From contig BNYG01000005.1 of the NCBI GenBank assembly GCA_026000155.1, positions 1-64,000 on the forward strand: 64,000 nt of DNA, in the 5' to 3' direction. The notes beneath the pieces are model-generated. The model saw only the letters and a program-made list of their open reading frames with translations. It had not been told where the DNA came from and searched no databases. Of the stretch, positions 55,433 through 63,995 are shown one piece after another; position 1 is the first letter of the stretch, and the number at the start of each line of letters is the position of its first letter. Origin of the DNA: Bacteroidia bacterium (lineage in GTDB: Bacteria; Bacteroidota; Bacteroidia; Bacteroidales; Azobacteroidaceae). Both the position numbers and the translations under genes were made by a program.

Positions 55433-55737
55433 TGATAGTCCATTTTAGTGAAGCAGCCAAAGCAACTATTGACCATTACTTTGATAATTATATTGGAAAT
55501 CAAAATCATAATGATATGGTTCAAAGGGCTTATCATTTATCAAAAATACGAGTATGCCTGTCCCACTTTCTTGCTTTAGACACTTATGTGGCAGAGAATA
55601 GAAAATTTGTTGATATAGATGATATTTGCACGGTAGAATATGCTTTAGAAAAAAATAATACAGAAGTATTGATTAAAAATATTTACTTCAATAAAACAAG
55701 AGAACAATCTCTTTTTGAATTTATTATCAATTATTGA
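55432..55737 (+). CDS. Small protein, possible toxin-like partner
   Basis: The 101 residues start [21 protein letters not shown] and end [18 protein letters not shown]. The opening [15 protein letters not shown] followed by [13 protein letters not shown] and a C-terminal [10 protein letters not shown] strand resembles the shape of RelE/ParE-type small toxins, but I cannot confirm it. It overlaps the previous gene by one base. The pair lies between cvpA and sufB, an odd place. Confidence 0.6.
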   Translation: MIVHFSEAAKATIDHYFDNYIGNQNHNDMVQRAYHLSKIRVCLSHFLALDTYVAENRKFVDIDDICTVEYALEKNNTEVLIKNIYFNKTREQSLFEFIINY

Positions 55738-55741
55738 AATT

Positions 55742-57190
55742 ATGACAGACGATACAAACGATATATTAAATGAATTTACGAACAAAGACTATGAATATGG
55801 CTTTGTTACCAATATAAACACGGATTTCATTCCTAAAGGATTGAATGAAGATATTGTCCGTGTGATTTCTGCGAAAAAGAACGAACCGGAATGGTTGCTC
55901 GATTTTCGGCTGAAAGCTTTCCGTTATTGGTTGACACTCCAAATGCCGGAATGGGCGCATCTCACGATTCCGACCATTGATTATCAGGATATTATTTATT
56001 ATGCCGCTCCGCAAAAAAAGGAAGGGCCGAAAAGTTTGGATGAAGTAGATCCGGAATTATTGAAAACCTTTGATAAATTGGGCATTCCCTTGCATGAAAG
56101 GGCCATACATGCCGGTATGGCAGTAGATGCCGTCATGGACAGTGTTTCCGTAAAAACCACTTATAAGAGCGACCTTGCCGAAAAGGGAATTATCTTTTGC
56201 TCTTTCAGCGAAGCCGTGCAAGACCATCCCGATTTGGTCAAAAAATATTTGGGAAGCGTAGTTTCCTATCGCGATAATTTTTTTGCAGCCTTAAATTCCG
56301 CTGTTTTCAGCGACGGCTCCTTTGTGTTCATTCCCAAAGGCGTACGCTGCCCGATGGAATTGTCCACCTATTTCCGCATCAATGCCATGAAAACCGGACA
56401 GTTCGAACGCACCTTAATTGTGGCGGAAGAAGATTCGTATGTCAGTTATTTGGAAGGCTGTACCGCTCCAATGCGTGATGAGAATCAATTGCATGCAGCG
56501 ATTGTGGAAATCGTGGTTTTAGACCGGGCTGAAGTCAAATATTCGACGGTTCAGAATTGGTATCCGGGGGATAAGGAAGGAAAAGGCGGTATCTATAATT
56601 TTGTTACCAAACGAGGCATTTGCAAAGGGGAAGCCTCCAAAATATCCTGGACACAGGTAGAAACCGGTTCAGCCATCACCTGGAAATATCCCAGTTGCAT
56701 CTTAGCCGGTGATCATTCGGTCGGCGAATTTTATTCGGTCGCCGTCACCAACAATTACCAACAGGCGGACACGGGCACGAAAATGATTCATATCGGAAAA
56801 AACACCCGGAGCCTGATTGTTTCCAAAGGAATTTCTTCCGGAAAAAGCCAAAACAGTTACCGGGGATTGGTTCGAGTGAATCCGGGAGCGGAAAACGCCC
56901 GCAACCATTCGCAATGCGACAGTTTGCTATTGAGCGAGACCTGCGGTGCGCATACGTTTCCCTACATGGATATTCAGAACGAATCGTCCATTGTGGAACA
57001 CGAAGCTACTACATCCAAAATCAGCGAAGACCAGGTGTTTTACTGCAATCAACGGGGCATTCCTACCGAAACGGCTATTGGGTTGATTGTGAATGGTTAT
57101 GCTAAGGAGGTATTGAATAAACTTCCTATGGAGTTTGCTGTGGAGGCGCAGAAGTTGTTGCAGGTTAGTTTGGAGGGGAGTGTTGGGTAG
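55742..57190 (+). CDS. sufB: Fe-S cluster assembly scaffold SufB
   Basis: The 482 residues run from the ATG of [12 protein letters not shown]; an earlier in-frame ATG overlaps the preceding gene. [42 protein letters not shown] and [22 protein letters not shown] are SufB hallmarks. It forms the SufBCD scaffold for Fe-S cluster assembly in the cytosol. No sufC, sufD or sufS follows within the window; the next plus-strand gene is a GxxExxY gene between palindromes. The suf operon may be split. Confidence 0.96.
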   Translation: MTDDTNDILNEFTNKDYEYGFVTNINTDFIPKGLNEDIVRVISAKKNEPEWLLDFRLKAFRYWLTLQMPEWAHLTIPTIDYQDIIYYAAPQKKEGPKSLDEVDPELLKTFDKLGIPLHERAIHAGMAVDAVMDSVSVKTTYKSDLAEKGIIFCSFSEAVQDHPDLVKKYLGSVVSYRDNFFAALNSAVFSDGSFVFIPKGVRCPMELSTYFRINAMKTGQFERTLIVAEEDSYVSYLEGCTAPMRDENQLHAAIVEIVVLDRAEVKYSTVQNWYPGDKEGKGGIYNFVTKRGICKGEASKISWTQVETGSAITWKYPSCILAGDHSVGEFYSVAVTNNYQQADTGTKMIHIGKNTRSLIVSKGISSGKSQNSYRGLVRVNPGAENARNHSQCDSLLLSETCGAHTFPYMDIQNESSIVEHEATTSKISEDQVFYCNQRGIPTETAIGLIVNGYAKEVLNKLPMEFAVEAQKLLQVSLEGSVG

Positions 57191-57194
57191 AGTT

Positions 57195-57262
57195 TTTTTA
57201 ACCACATAGTCACATAGACACAATAGAAAAAACTATGTGGCTATTGTGTCTATGTGGTACAT
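57195..57262. repeat. Palindrome flanking the GxxExxY gene, left
   Basis: ACCACATAGTCACATAGACACAATAG is followed by AAAAAA and then by an inverted near-copy, CTATGTGGCTATTGTGTCTATGTGGT. It lies directly after sufB. Confidence 0.85.
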
Positions 57263-57287
57263 TGTATAACTATAAATAGAATTAATT

Positions 57288-57701
57288 ATGATTTTGACTA
57301 AATCGTACGTTGACAAATTAAGCAGAGAAATCATTGGTGCCGCCATTGAAGTTCACAAAGAGCTTGGACCCGGCTTATTAGAAAGCGTGTATGAAAAATG
57401 CTTGGTTTATTTATTAAGAGAGAAAGGATTTCACACGGAATCCCAAATAAAAGTTCCAATAATATTCAAAGGAATAACCTTAGATGCCGATTTGCGATTG
57501 GATATACTGGTCAATGAAACAATTATTGTTGAGTTAAAAACCGTTGATTGTATGTTGCCTGTTCATGATGCACAAATACTATCCTACCTCAAATTGCTTC
57601 AAAAACCCAAAGGAATATTAATCAATTTCAAGTGTGCAAATATCTTTTACGGCGGTCAAAAAACGTTCGTAACGGAATATTACCGTAGGTTGCCGGATTG
57701 A
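57288..57701 (+). CDS. GxxExxY protein (PDDEXK_3 family)
   Basis: The 137 residues contain GAAIEVHKELGPGLLESVYEKCL, the GxxExxY motif (GLLESVY), and a PD-(D/E)XK-like core: ADLRLDILVNETIIVELKTVD, with Asp and ExK. These small proteins are widespread, often with repeats or mobile elements; function is unknown, but nuclease ancestry is likely. The gene is bounded by two closely related palindromes (57195-57262 and 57703-57777) that do not belong to the other families here. Confidence 0.88.
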   Translation: MILTKSYVDKLSREIIGAAIEVHKELGPGLLESVYEKCLVYLLREKGFHTESQIKVPIIFKGITLDADLRLDILVNETIIVELKTVDCMLPVHDAQILSYLKLLQKPKGILINFKCANIFYGGQKTFVTEYYRRLPD

Positions 57702-57702
57702 T

Positions 57703-57777
57703 TTTTTTTAACCATATAGACACATAGTCACATAGTTTTTTGTATCTATGTGACTATGTGTCTATATGGTTAAAAAA
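57703..57777. repeat. Palindrome flanking the GxxExxY gene, right
   Basis: TTTTTTTAACCATATAGACA and its complement frame a CACATAGTCACATAG centre. The words ACATAGTCACATAG and TCTATGTG are shared with the left copy. The stop codon of the exonuclease gene lies within it. Confidence 0.85.
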
Positions 57778-58264
57778 TCCGCAAAGCAATCCACGCACAA
57801 GCTTCTGCATCTGCCAACGCATGATGGTGATTCCTCAAATCATATCCGCAATGTGCCGCTACCGTATGCAATTGATGATTGGGCAACAATTTCCCAAAAG
57901 CTCGCCGGGAAGCCCGACAGGTACAAAAGAAAGCATAATCGGGATAATCCATGCGATATACTCTGTGAACGGCACGCAAACAACCTTCATCAAACGGACT
58001 ATTATGCGCAACCAAAGGCAATCCGGCAATTTTCGGTGCTATCTCTGCCCAAACACTTGGAAAAACCGGTTCCTTATCGGTATCTTCGGCAGTCAAGCCA
58101 TGTATTCGGGTGTTAAACCACGCATAATATTCCGGCTCGGGACGAATTAAGCGGTAAATCTTTTCGGTAATTTGTCCGTCGCGAACAATGACTATGCCCA
58201 CACTGCAAACAGAGGATGGGGAGCCGTTGGCGGTTTCAAAATCAATGGCTGCAAAATCGGTCAT
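57770..58264 (-). CDS. DnaQ-like 3'-5' exonuclease (DEDDh)
   Basis: The 164 residues have ExoI AAIDFETA (D8/E10), ExoII VAHNSPFDEG and ExoIII HHHALADAEA (His and Asp), all DEDDh residues. The length fits the small RNase T/epsilon-like exonucleases. It overlaps the mcrC start by four bases (ATGA region 58261-58264), so it probably belongs to the McrBC operon. Its stop codon is supplied by the flanking repeat, but conserved parts are all present. Confidence 0.92.
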   Translation of the reverse strand: MTDFAAIDFETANGSPSSVCSVGIVIVRDGQITEKIYRLIRPEPEYYAWFNTRIHGLTAEDTDKEPVFPSVWAEIAPKIAGLPLVAHNSPFDEGCLRAVHRVYRMDYPDYAFFCTCRASRRAFGKLLPNHQLHTVAAHCGYDLRNHHHALADAEACAWIALRIF

Positions 58265-59544
58265 AATATTTTTATTGGTAATTTCATTCCAATCTTGTAA
58301 AATTTGGTAAATCCATCAATTTTTTCTTCCTTCAATTTTCTACCTATAAAATTGTTTGATTTTTCATCGTCAGGATAGATAATAACACAATCAACGATAG
58401 TGGTTTCGTCCTTTATACTTAATTTCTCGCGAATTTTAACTGTCCGTGCATAACCGCTTAATTGGCGGACATCTTCTATTTCAGGTGAATTCGTTTTATA
58501 TTGAGGTTTATACTTTGTATCAAGTATCATTTTTTCATTATCTGACACAAAAAGAAAATCGGGAATTTGATTTTTCGTTCCTTTCTGATATTCAATGTGA
58601 CAATCTTTATACTCTTCTTTAAGTAATGAATAAACATACAACTCAAACAATTTCGACATATCAATCCAAAACGGCGGTAATGCTTTGTCAATCGTTCGAG
58701 CGTCTGCTTTTTTGTATGAATAGCCAAATCGTTGTAAAATCTTTTTTGCCAAGTCGATTGCTTCAACATACTCTTTGTATAAAGCATTAACTTTCACTCT
58801 TTTGATTTCCGAATAAGATATTTCTTCCGAGATATTGTCAAAATACGATAAAAGCCGATTCTCTTTTTGGATTAACTCTTTATATTGTGTTAAGTGGTGG
58901 TTTGAATATCTTTGAATAAAAATCATCGCTTTTTTTAACAAGCGATTTTCGAGGCAATCAACGCCATATTCCTGAAAATGACAATACACTCTATCTTCGC
59001 GTTTGACTGTAATATTTTTCTTCAACTGTTGCGAAAATTTGATTTTCCCTTTAATTTTGCTGTTCAGATTTTCCTCTACAACAATATAATTCTTTTTCAA
59101 TCCTTGTTTGGTAATTTTATCGACAAGCGACAGAAAATGCACAATCATAAAAGGTGTGAGTTCACAATCAAAATCTGTAATTGGAATTGCTGTTTTTTTG
59201 AAATCAAAATGATAGGTCTCTTTCAGAAACTTTGAGATTTCCAGATGTTTAAGGCAATGCACAAACATTCCAATATAGTCAATTTCTATTTTGGGGTGAA
59301 CAATAAGATATTTTGTGTAATCTTGTTGCTCCTCTTTTGTTTTAATCCAATCTATACCAATGTAATAGGAAGCACATAATTCATTGTTGAAATAAGACAA
59401 GCCAAGATTCACTATTTCATGGATTTTCTGACTTTTTGAAAATTCAAGCTTATGCTTCCAACTATCATCTTTATCTTGCCATTTCTCTTGGGCTTTTGAT
59501 AATGGTTGCTGTTCGTTAAAAGGATATGTTAGTGGATTAGTCAT
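58261..59544 (-). CDS. mcrC: McrC subunit of McrBC-type restriction system
   Basis: The 427 residues have the McrC layout: an N-terminal region with an EENLNSKIKGKIKFSQQLKKN segment (McrB interaction and structural part) and a C-terminal PD-(D/E)XK nuclease (PDFLFVSDNEKMILDTKYK, Asp...DxK). WIDMSKLFELYVYSLLK is typical. It is the nuclease subunit that cuts modified DNA when McrB translocates. Its start overlaps the mcrB end by 8 bases. Confidence 0.93.
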   Translation of the reverse strand: MTNPLTYPFNEQQPLSKAQEKWQDKDDSWKHKLEFSKSQKIHEIVNLGLSYFNNELCASYYIGIDWIKTKEEQQDYTKYLIVHPKIEIDYIGMFVHCLKHLEISKFLKETYHFDFKKTAIPITDFDCELTPFMIVHFLSLVDKITKQGLKKNYIVVEENLNSKIKGKIKFSQQLKKNITVKREDRVYCHFQEYGVDCLENRLLKKAMIFIQRYSNHHLTQYKELIQKENRLLSYFDNISEEISYSEIKRVKVNALYKEYVEAIDLAKKILQRFGYSYKKADARTIDKALPPFWIDMSKLFELYVYSLLKEEYKDCHIEYQKGTKNQIPDFLFVSDNEKMILDTKYKPQYKTNSPEIEDVRQLSGYARTVKIREKLSIKDETTIVDCVIIYPDDEKSNNFIGRKLKEEKIDGFTKFYKIGMKLPIKIL

Positions 59545-61156
59545 TCTTTATCTCTGGAATTTGTTCGTTTTTTAACGATTTTCTCTCGTCATCATTAAGA
59601 GTGAGCAATCCGTCCTTATCATATTCTAATAGCAAAGGAATAATCTGATATTTTAAATTAAAGTCGAAATCGTCCATGAAATAACTGTGACCAATCATAA
59701 TATCATCTGCATCTAAATCCGGATTAATACGGTTTTCTATCAATTTTTTGATTTTTTCAAATGTTGTTTTTGCTGTTGGATCTGTAATCAACGTTTCATC
59801 TGCTCGTAATGGATAAAACGCAAATCTACGACGCAAAGCATAATCAATTTGTCCAATACTGCGGTCAGCAGTATTCATTGTCCCTATAATGTAGAGGTTT
59901 GACGGCACACCAAATGGTTCTGGCGAATAAGGCAATGCAACCTTTATTTCATTTTTCTCGCCAAGCCGTTTGTCTTTTTCTAAAAGAGTAATCAATTCGC
60001 CAAATATTTTAGAAATATTGCCCCGATTGATTTCGTCTATGATGAGAACATAATTTTTTTCAGAATAGTCACTTGTATATTTTGGAACATGATATTTTTC
60101 CTCTAAATACTTCAATATACCCACACCATAACCCGGATAATGAATGTTTGGATAATCTTTTTGTATGGAGTATGGGTGTTTAAAAATATCATATATATTG
60201 GAGCATTCATAAATTTTCTTGATAGATTCAATGTTTATAGGGATGCCACTCCCAATTGTTTGCGATTTTGTATTGTTGGGAATTATATAAAATGAATTTC
60301 CATCATTATATAATATAGAAAATTCAGCTCCAGTAACAGTTTTTGCTTTTACAACATTTTTTTCATCAGAACATTCCTCTTTTAATTTTTCTATCGCATC
60401 ATCCAAAGAATTCATGCTGCTTTTTTCTTTGGCCCGTTGGCATATTTTCTTAAAAATGCCGGGTTCAACGCTATAAATAATTTTTCCTTCACTTTCCTCA
60501 TTACATTTGGGTTTCAATCCCTCTACAAACTCCTCATAATCTAATGACTGGTGAAAAGTTGTAAAGGCAACTTGCCCACTTTCAACCAACTCTTTATACC
60601 TTAACATCAATTCTTTTCGATTATTTGGCAATTTGTCTATTCCGTCACAAACGGCAACTGCTATTTCTGCAGTTGTATAGGTCTTACCAACACCGGGAGC
60701 ACCTGTTAAAATCATATTTTTAGATTTTTCAAGCAACTTTACTTTGTTTTGAATGTCTGCTTTCATTTCTATATTTTGTATTTTTTCTTGTACAAATTGC
60801 AACATCGTATCATTTCGCATAATTTCTATCGTCTTACGATATGAAATTCCTTCAAAATCTTCTGACAAATTGTTGTCAATCCATTCCACTTTAAAAGAAT
60901 AATAATCTTCTTTCGCGAATATTTTTCCAAAGGCTTTGAGTCGAGTACATGTAATATCGTGGTTTGTACCTTTTGTAAAAGACGATTTCATTAATAAAAT
61001 ATCCCCAATATTTATTTGTTCTAAAATATTTCTATTACGTTCATCCTCATTTGCAGCATAGCCATCGAACCATTTTCCTTCATCAATAAATTCTTGAGAT
61101 ACATCATCATTACCTCCCCTATTACAGCCTACTGCCCAATAATTTCTGTTTGTCAT
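59537..61156 (-). CDS. mcrB: McrB-type AAA+ GTPase with EVE-like N-domain
   Basis: The 539 residues run from the ATG at 61156; the frame upstream begins with a TTG inside the -7 box, so it is rejected. An N-terminal EVE-like domain (YWAVGCNRGGNDDVSQEFIDEGKWFDGY..., about 5-105) probably reads modified bases. The AAA+ domain has Walker A LTGAPGVGKTYT near 150, the GTPase-like signature DEINRGNISKIFGELITLLE and the sensor segment GTMNTADRSIGQIDYALRRRF. It forms the motor of a type IV, modification-dependent restriction complex with mcrC. Confidence 0.93.
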   Translation of the reverse strand: MTNRNYWAVGCNRGGNDDVSQEFIDEGKWFDGYAANEDERNRNILEQINIGDILLMKSSFTKGTNHDITCTRLKAFGKIFAKEDYYSFKVEWIDNNLSEDFEGISYRKTIEIMRNDTMLQFVQEKIQNIEMKADIQNKVKLLEKSKNMILTGAPGVGKTYTTAEIAVAVCDGIDKLPNNRKELMLRYKELVESGQVAFTTFHQSLDYEEFVEGLKPKCNEESEGKIIYSVEPGIFKKICQRAKEKSSMNSLDDAIEKLKEECSDEKNVVKAKTVTGAEFSILYNDGNSFYIIPNNTKSQTIGSGIPINIESIKKIYECSNIYDIFKHPYSIQKDYPNIHYPGYGVGILKYLEEKYHVPKYTSDYSEKNYVLIIDEINRGNISKIFGELITLLEKDKRLGEKNEIKVALPYSPEPFGVPSNLYIIGTMNTADRSIGQIDYALRRRFAFYPLRADETLITDPTAKTTFEKIKKLIENRINPDLDADDIMIGHSYFMDDFDFNLKYQIIPLLLEYDKDGLLTLNDDERKSLKNEQIPEIKND

Positions 61157-61183
61157 ATATGATTCTTTTGTAATTTTCGTCTG

Positions 61184-61191
61184 CAAAGTTA
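61184..61191 (-). promoter_or_regulatory. -7 box of the mcrBC operon
   Basis: TAACTTTG on the minus strand lies 28 bases upstream of the mcrB ATG. It decides the start choice. Confidence 0.7.
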
Positions 61192-61250
61192 CTAAATAAA
61201 TTCAAGCCAACCTTATCCTTATTTTGATGGAATTTTTTTCAAAATATATT

Positions 61251-62348
61251 TCACTTATTCCTATCTCTTTCCTCTCTCAACTCCCGATTTATCAACTCTT
61301 TCAATTCATCCGTAGGAAATTGCAATTGATAATCGACCACACCAATCGGTTTGTGTATATCCCTCAAAGCGATTTCCACATCCACACGGTCTCTTTCGGC
61401 GCAAAACAGAATACCAATCGACAAATTTTCGTCCGGCATCCGCATTTGGTCGTCCAATAAACCGAGGTAGTAATTCATTTTGCCGATATATTCCGGCTCA
61501 AAGCTACCCATTTTTAAGTCAATGGCGACTAATGATTTTGTTTTACGATTGAAAAACAGCAAATCCACAAAATATTCCTTTCGATTGGGAGCTATCAGCC
61601 TGTATTGATTTCCGATAAACGCAAAACCATTGCCTAATTCGAGTAGAAACAATTTGATTTTATCCACCAATCTTTTTTCCAATTCACGTTCTTTTATCGG
61701 TTGTATCACACCCAGAAAGCCCAAATTGTAGGTGCTTTTCAGCATTTCATTGGCTTGCTCTTGCAAATGTTCGGGCAAAGCTTTGTCAAAATTGTGATGT
61801 TTGGGTAATATTTTAGCATTGGTGTATGTATCTGCTTTAATAAAATTCAAAAGGACATCCCGCGTCCAACCCATTTCTACAGCAGACTCAGCATAATACA
61901 GTGCTTCTTTTATTGATCTTGACTTGGTAAATATCAATATATTATGCCGCCATGGTAAAAGTGCCACAGCTTGTGGCAGTTTTTGCTCATTCGGCAAAAG
62001 TGCAACGCAGCGTTGCACTTTTTTATTGTCCGGCAAAACTGCGACGCTGCGTCGCAGTTTTTCATCAGCGATGCAATAAAACTCATAAAAACGCTTCATA
62101 TCCCAGAGATTACGTGGCGAGAAACCTTTTGCATCCGTAAACTCATATTTTATGTCAACAGATAATTGTTCGACCACACGACTCCCGTAGCCTTTGGCTA
62201 ATCCTTCTTCCGACAATTTTTTGCCGATATTCCAATACATCTGCATAACAGATGTGTTCACACGATTGGCAACAATGACACGGGTGGATTTGATTTCGGT
62301 AATAATGTACCGGAGAATGTTGTTGTAATTGTTCAGTTCTTGGCTCAT
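61251..62348 (-). CDS. DUF1016 (YhcG) family PD-(D/E)XK nuclease with 39-base hairpin repeats
   Basis: The 365 residues have an N-terminal DUF1016 helical domain (TSVMQMYWNIGKKLSEEGLAKGYGSRVVEQLS) and a C-terminal nuclease (YFVDLLFFNRKTKSLVAIDLKMGSF, with D and DxK). The usual VAxLPWGHN segment appears as LPWRHN after three 13-residue units (RRSVAVLPDNKKV, QRCVALLPNEQKL, PQAVALLPWRHNI). Each unit's DNA forms a stable hairpin with differing, paired arms. Such proteins often occur beside restriction systems, here McrBC. Function beyond nuclease ancestry is unproven. Confidence 0.88.
   Translation of the reverse strand: MSQELNNYNNILRYIITEIKSTRVIVANRVNTSVMQMYWNIGKKLSEEGLAKGYGSRVVEQLSVDIKYEFTDAKGFSPRNLWDMKRFYEFYCIADEKLRRSVAVLPDNKKVQRCVALLPNEQKLPQAVALLPWRHNILIFTKSRSIKEALYYAESAVEMGWTRDVLLNFIKADTYTNAKILPKHHNFDKALPEHLQEQANEMLKSTYNLGFLGVIQPIKERELEKRLVDKIKLFLLELGNGFAFIGNQYRLIAPNRKEYFVDLLFFNRKTKSLVAIDLKMGSFEPEYIGKMNYYLGLLDDQMRMPDENLSIGILFCAERDRVDVEIALRDIHKPIGVVDYQLQFPTDELKELINRELREERDRNK
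61963..62062. repeat. 39-base tandem hairpin repeat in the DUF1016 gene
   Basis: The three hairpins TGCCACA/TGTGGCA, GTGCAACG/CGTTGCAC and CTGCGACG/CGTCGCAG are spaced 39 bases apart. The stems differ in sequence but stay paired. Confidence 0.85.
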
Positions 62349-62378
62349 ACAATTTAAGGATAAATGTTATTTTCGCGG

Positions 62379-62386
62379 TAAAGGTA
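62379..62386 (-). promoter_or_regulatory. -7-like box TACCTTTA of the DUF1016 gene
   Basis: TTTTTTATTACCTTTACCGC matches the ATPase and ceramidase-like upstream regions. The start codon is 31 bases downstream. Confidence 0.5.
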
Positions 62387-62468
62387 ATAAAAAAGTTTAA
62401 ATGAAGCGATAATCAATAACTCAAAACTTAAATATGTCGCTAATTTTGGAATGCTTGGATAAAGTAAG

Positions 62469-62517
62469 TTCCGCAGGGACGATACTTTCTAAGTGTCACC
62501 CTGCGGGACTTGATTCG
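62469..62517. repeat. Palindrome downstream of the ceramidase-like gene
   Basis: AGTTCCGCAGGG and CCCTGCGGGACT form long arms around a 20-base loop. No T tract follows, so it is not a clear terminator. Confidence 0.7.
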
Positions 62518-62521
62518 CTCT

Positions 62522-63823
62522 TTATTTCATCCAATCGGGCGTCCAGATAGTAGTGCCGTCATCCAATCGATGGTCGCCGGGGCCTTGTCCTTTTCGCATC
62601 AGACCGGTCATGACATAATAATTGAATAAATGTCTTGTGATGACAGCTTCGCCCCCTCCGGCAGCGCGTACTGGTCCCCAATCGGCTCCGTACCCGCCTA
62701 AAGCTGCCGACCGTACATCGGGAACATAGGTAGGCCATTTGCCTCCGTTCCACGTATATCCGAAAAAGAACGGTATCGTGTAGGGTCCCATTTCCCGTTT
62801 CCAATCTATTTGAAATTTAATGAACGGCTCGCCGGGGAAAGTGGCAATGGCGTACTTGTTGTTGATCAGTATGGTTGAAAAATGAATGGTCGCTACATCG
62901 TCATCAAAACGATTGGCTAAATCTAAAGAATCGGTCTTCAATACGATGCTTGTTTTATCGTTGGGATTGGGAAATAAATCTTTTGCCAATGCCACAGCCT
63001 CTATACCCAGCAACTTACCCATACGTCCTACCATATCGTAAAAGTTTTCGGGTTGCGTCCCATCCGTTGGTGTCTTGAAAAGTGAGCATTGATTTCCTGC
63101 GCCACCTTGTACAAAAAGACAATTTGCTTCGTTGCCGAAAGCGCTTTCAACGTATTTGGTGGCATAGCCTACATAATCAGCCGAAACAATGGAGCGTATT
63201 TCCACCAGCGCATCCGGATGGCAGGCAAAATTCATAATAAAAGCGCGCGGCTCACCCTTATTGTTGTCAATCCGAATAAGACCAACCGAATTATCTACCT
63301 GTCCCAAAGGTATTCTTTCTTTGTTGAGATAACGGTAATGTCCTTCAGGATCGGCATACCATGCTTCGCGGGCATGACCGTCGTCGCGGACAATAAGCCT
63401 GTCAAACGTCAATTGAGGGATGGAACGATTGCCTCCCGACAGTTTAGCCTCAAACATATTTTTGGACGCTTTATCAATGGCTTCCGTCAGTTTATCCGCT
63501 ATGGTGTTCCGGTCGGCATAACCTGAATGGGTATGCGAAGGACAAAAATACAACTCGGTCAGTTTATATTTCTTTTTCAGAGATTCCAATAATTCCGGAT
63601 TCGTATAACCGCCTAAATCGAATGAAAGAAAAGCGATCCGAACCTCCGGAGTTTCTAAAATCAGACTTCGCGCATACAACGAATCGTGTACCACTCTGTT
63701 CTGGGGAAGGGTACCGGGGGTAATGTTGACTTTTGCCGTACCGGCGCGCATAACAGAAGTTTCCTGCGCTTCTACACAATGAATTCCTAACAGGAAGATA
63801 ATTAAAAAGAAGAAATTTTTCAT
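62522..63823 (-). CDS. Exported neutral/alkaline ceramidase-like hydrolase
   Basis: The 433 residues have a signal peptide (MKNFFFLIIFLLGIHCVEA). The segments GTAKVNITPG, FLSFDLGGY and FCPSHTHSGYADRN fit the metal-binding N-terminal domain of neutral/alkaline ceramidases (HTHSG contains metal-ligand His). MNFACHPDALVEIRSIVSADYVGYA and FVQGGAGNQCSL carry further conserved parts. The substrate in this lineage is often not ceramide, so the reaction is uncertain. A possible promoter lies at 63933-63940. The gene stands alone. Confidence 0.87.
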   Translation of the reverse strand: MKNFFFLIIFLLGIHCVEAQETSVMRAGTAKVNITPGTLPQNRVVHDSLYARSLILETPEVRIAFLSFDLGGYTNPELLESLKKKYKLTELYFCPSHTHSGYADRNTIADKLTEAIDKASKNMFEAKLSGGNRSIPQLTFDRLIVRDDGHAREAWYADPEGHYRYLNKERIPLGQVDNSVGLIRIDNNKGEPRAFIMNFACHPDALVEIRSIVSADYVGYATKYVESAFGNEANCLFVQGGAGNQCSLFKTPTDGTQPENFYDMVGRMGKLLGIEAVALAKDLFPNPNDKTSIVLKTDSLDLANRFDDDVATIHFSTILINNKYAIATFPGEPFIKFQIDWKREMGPYTIPFFFGYTWNGGKWPTYVPDVRSAALGGYGADWGPVRAAGGGEAVITRHLFNYYVMTGLMRKGQGPGDHRLDDGTTIWTPDWMK

Positions 63824-63932
63824 AACTTTTATTTATTAATTGATATTAGATTTAAATTCTATACAAATAACACAAGAAAGTATTAATGAAGATATTAAAA
63901 AAAAGGTTAATTAGAGAAAAATATCTTCGCTG

Positions 63933-63940
63933 TAAAGGTA
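63933..63940 (-). promoter_or_regulatory. -7-like box TACCTTTA of the ceramidase-like gene
   Basis: TTTTTTATTACCTTTACAGC, third copy of this upstream word; the leader to the start codon at 63823 would be about 105 bases. Confidence 0.45.
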
Positions 63941-63987
63941 ATAAAAAAAAGAATCCTGCATTTATTGCAACTCAATAATACTTTCAA

Positions 63988-63995
63988 TATCTTTG
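63988..63995 (+). promoter_or_regulatory. Plus-strand promoter reading out of the window
   Basis: TATCTTTG near the end, with ATTG at 63964-63967 about 20 bases upstream. The gene it serves is beyond the window. Confidence 0.55.

Noticed and set aside
57195..57777. Insertion sequence with transposase
   Set aside because: The encoded protein is GxxExxY, not a recognised transposase, and the flanks are palindromes rather than terminal inverted repeats of one IS.
61157..61186. Longer mcrB start at a TTG
   Set aside because: The TTG lies in the TAACTTTG promoter box, before the likely transcript start.
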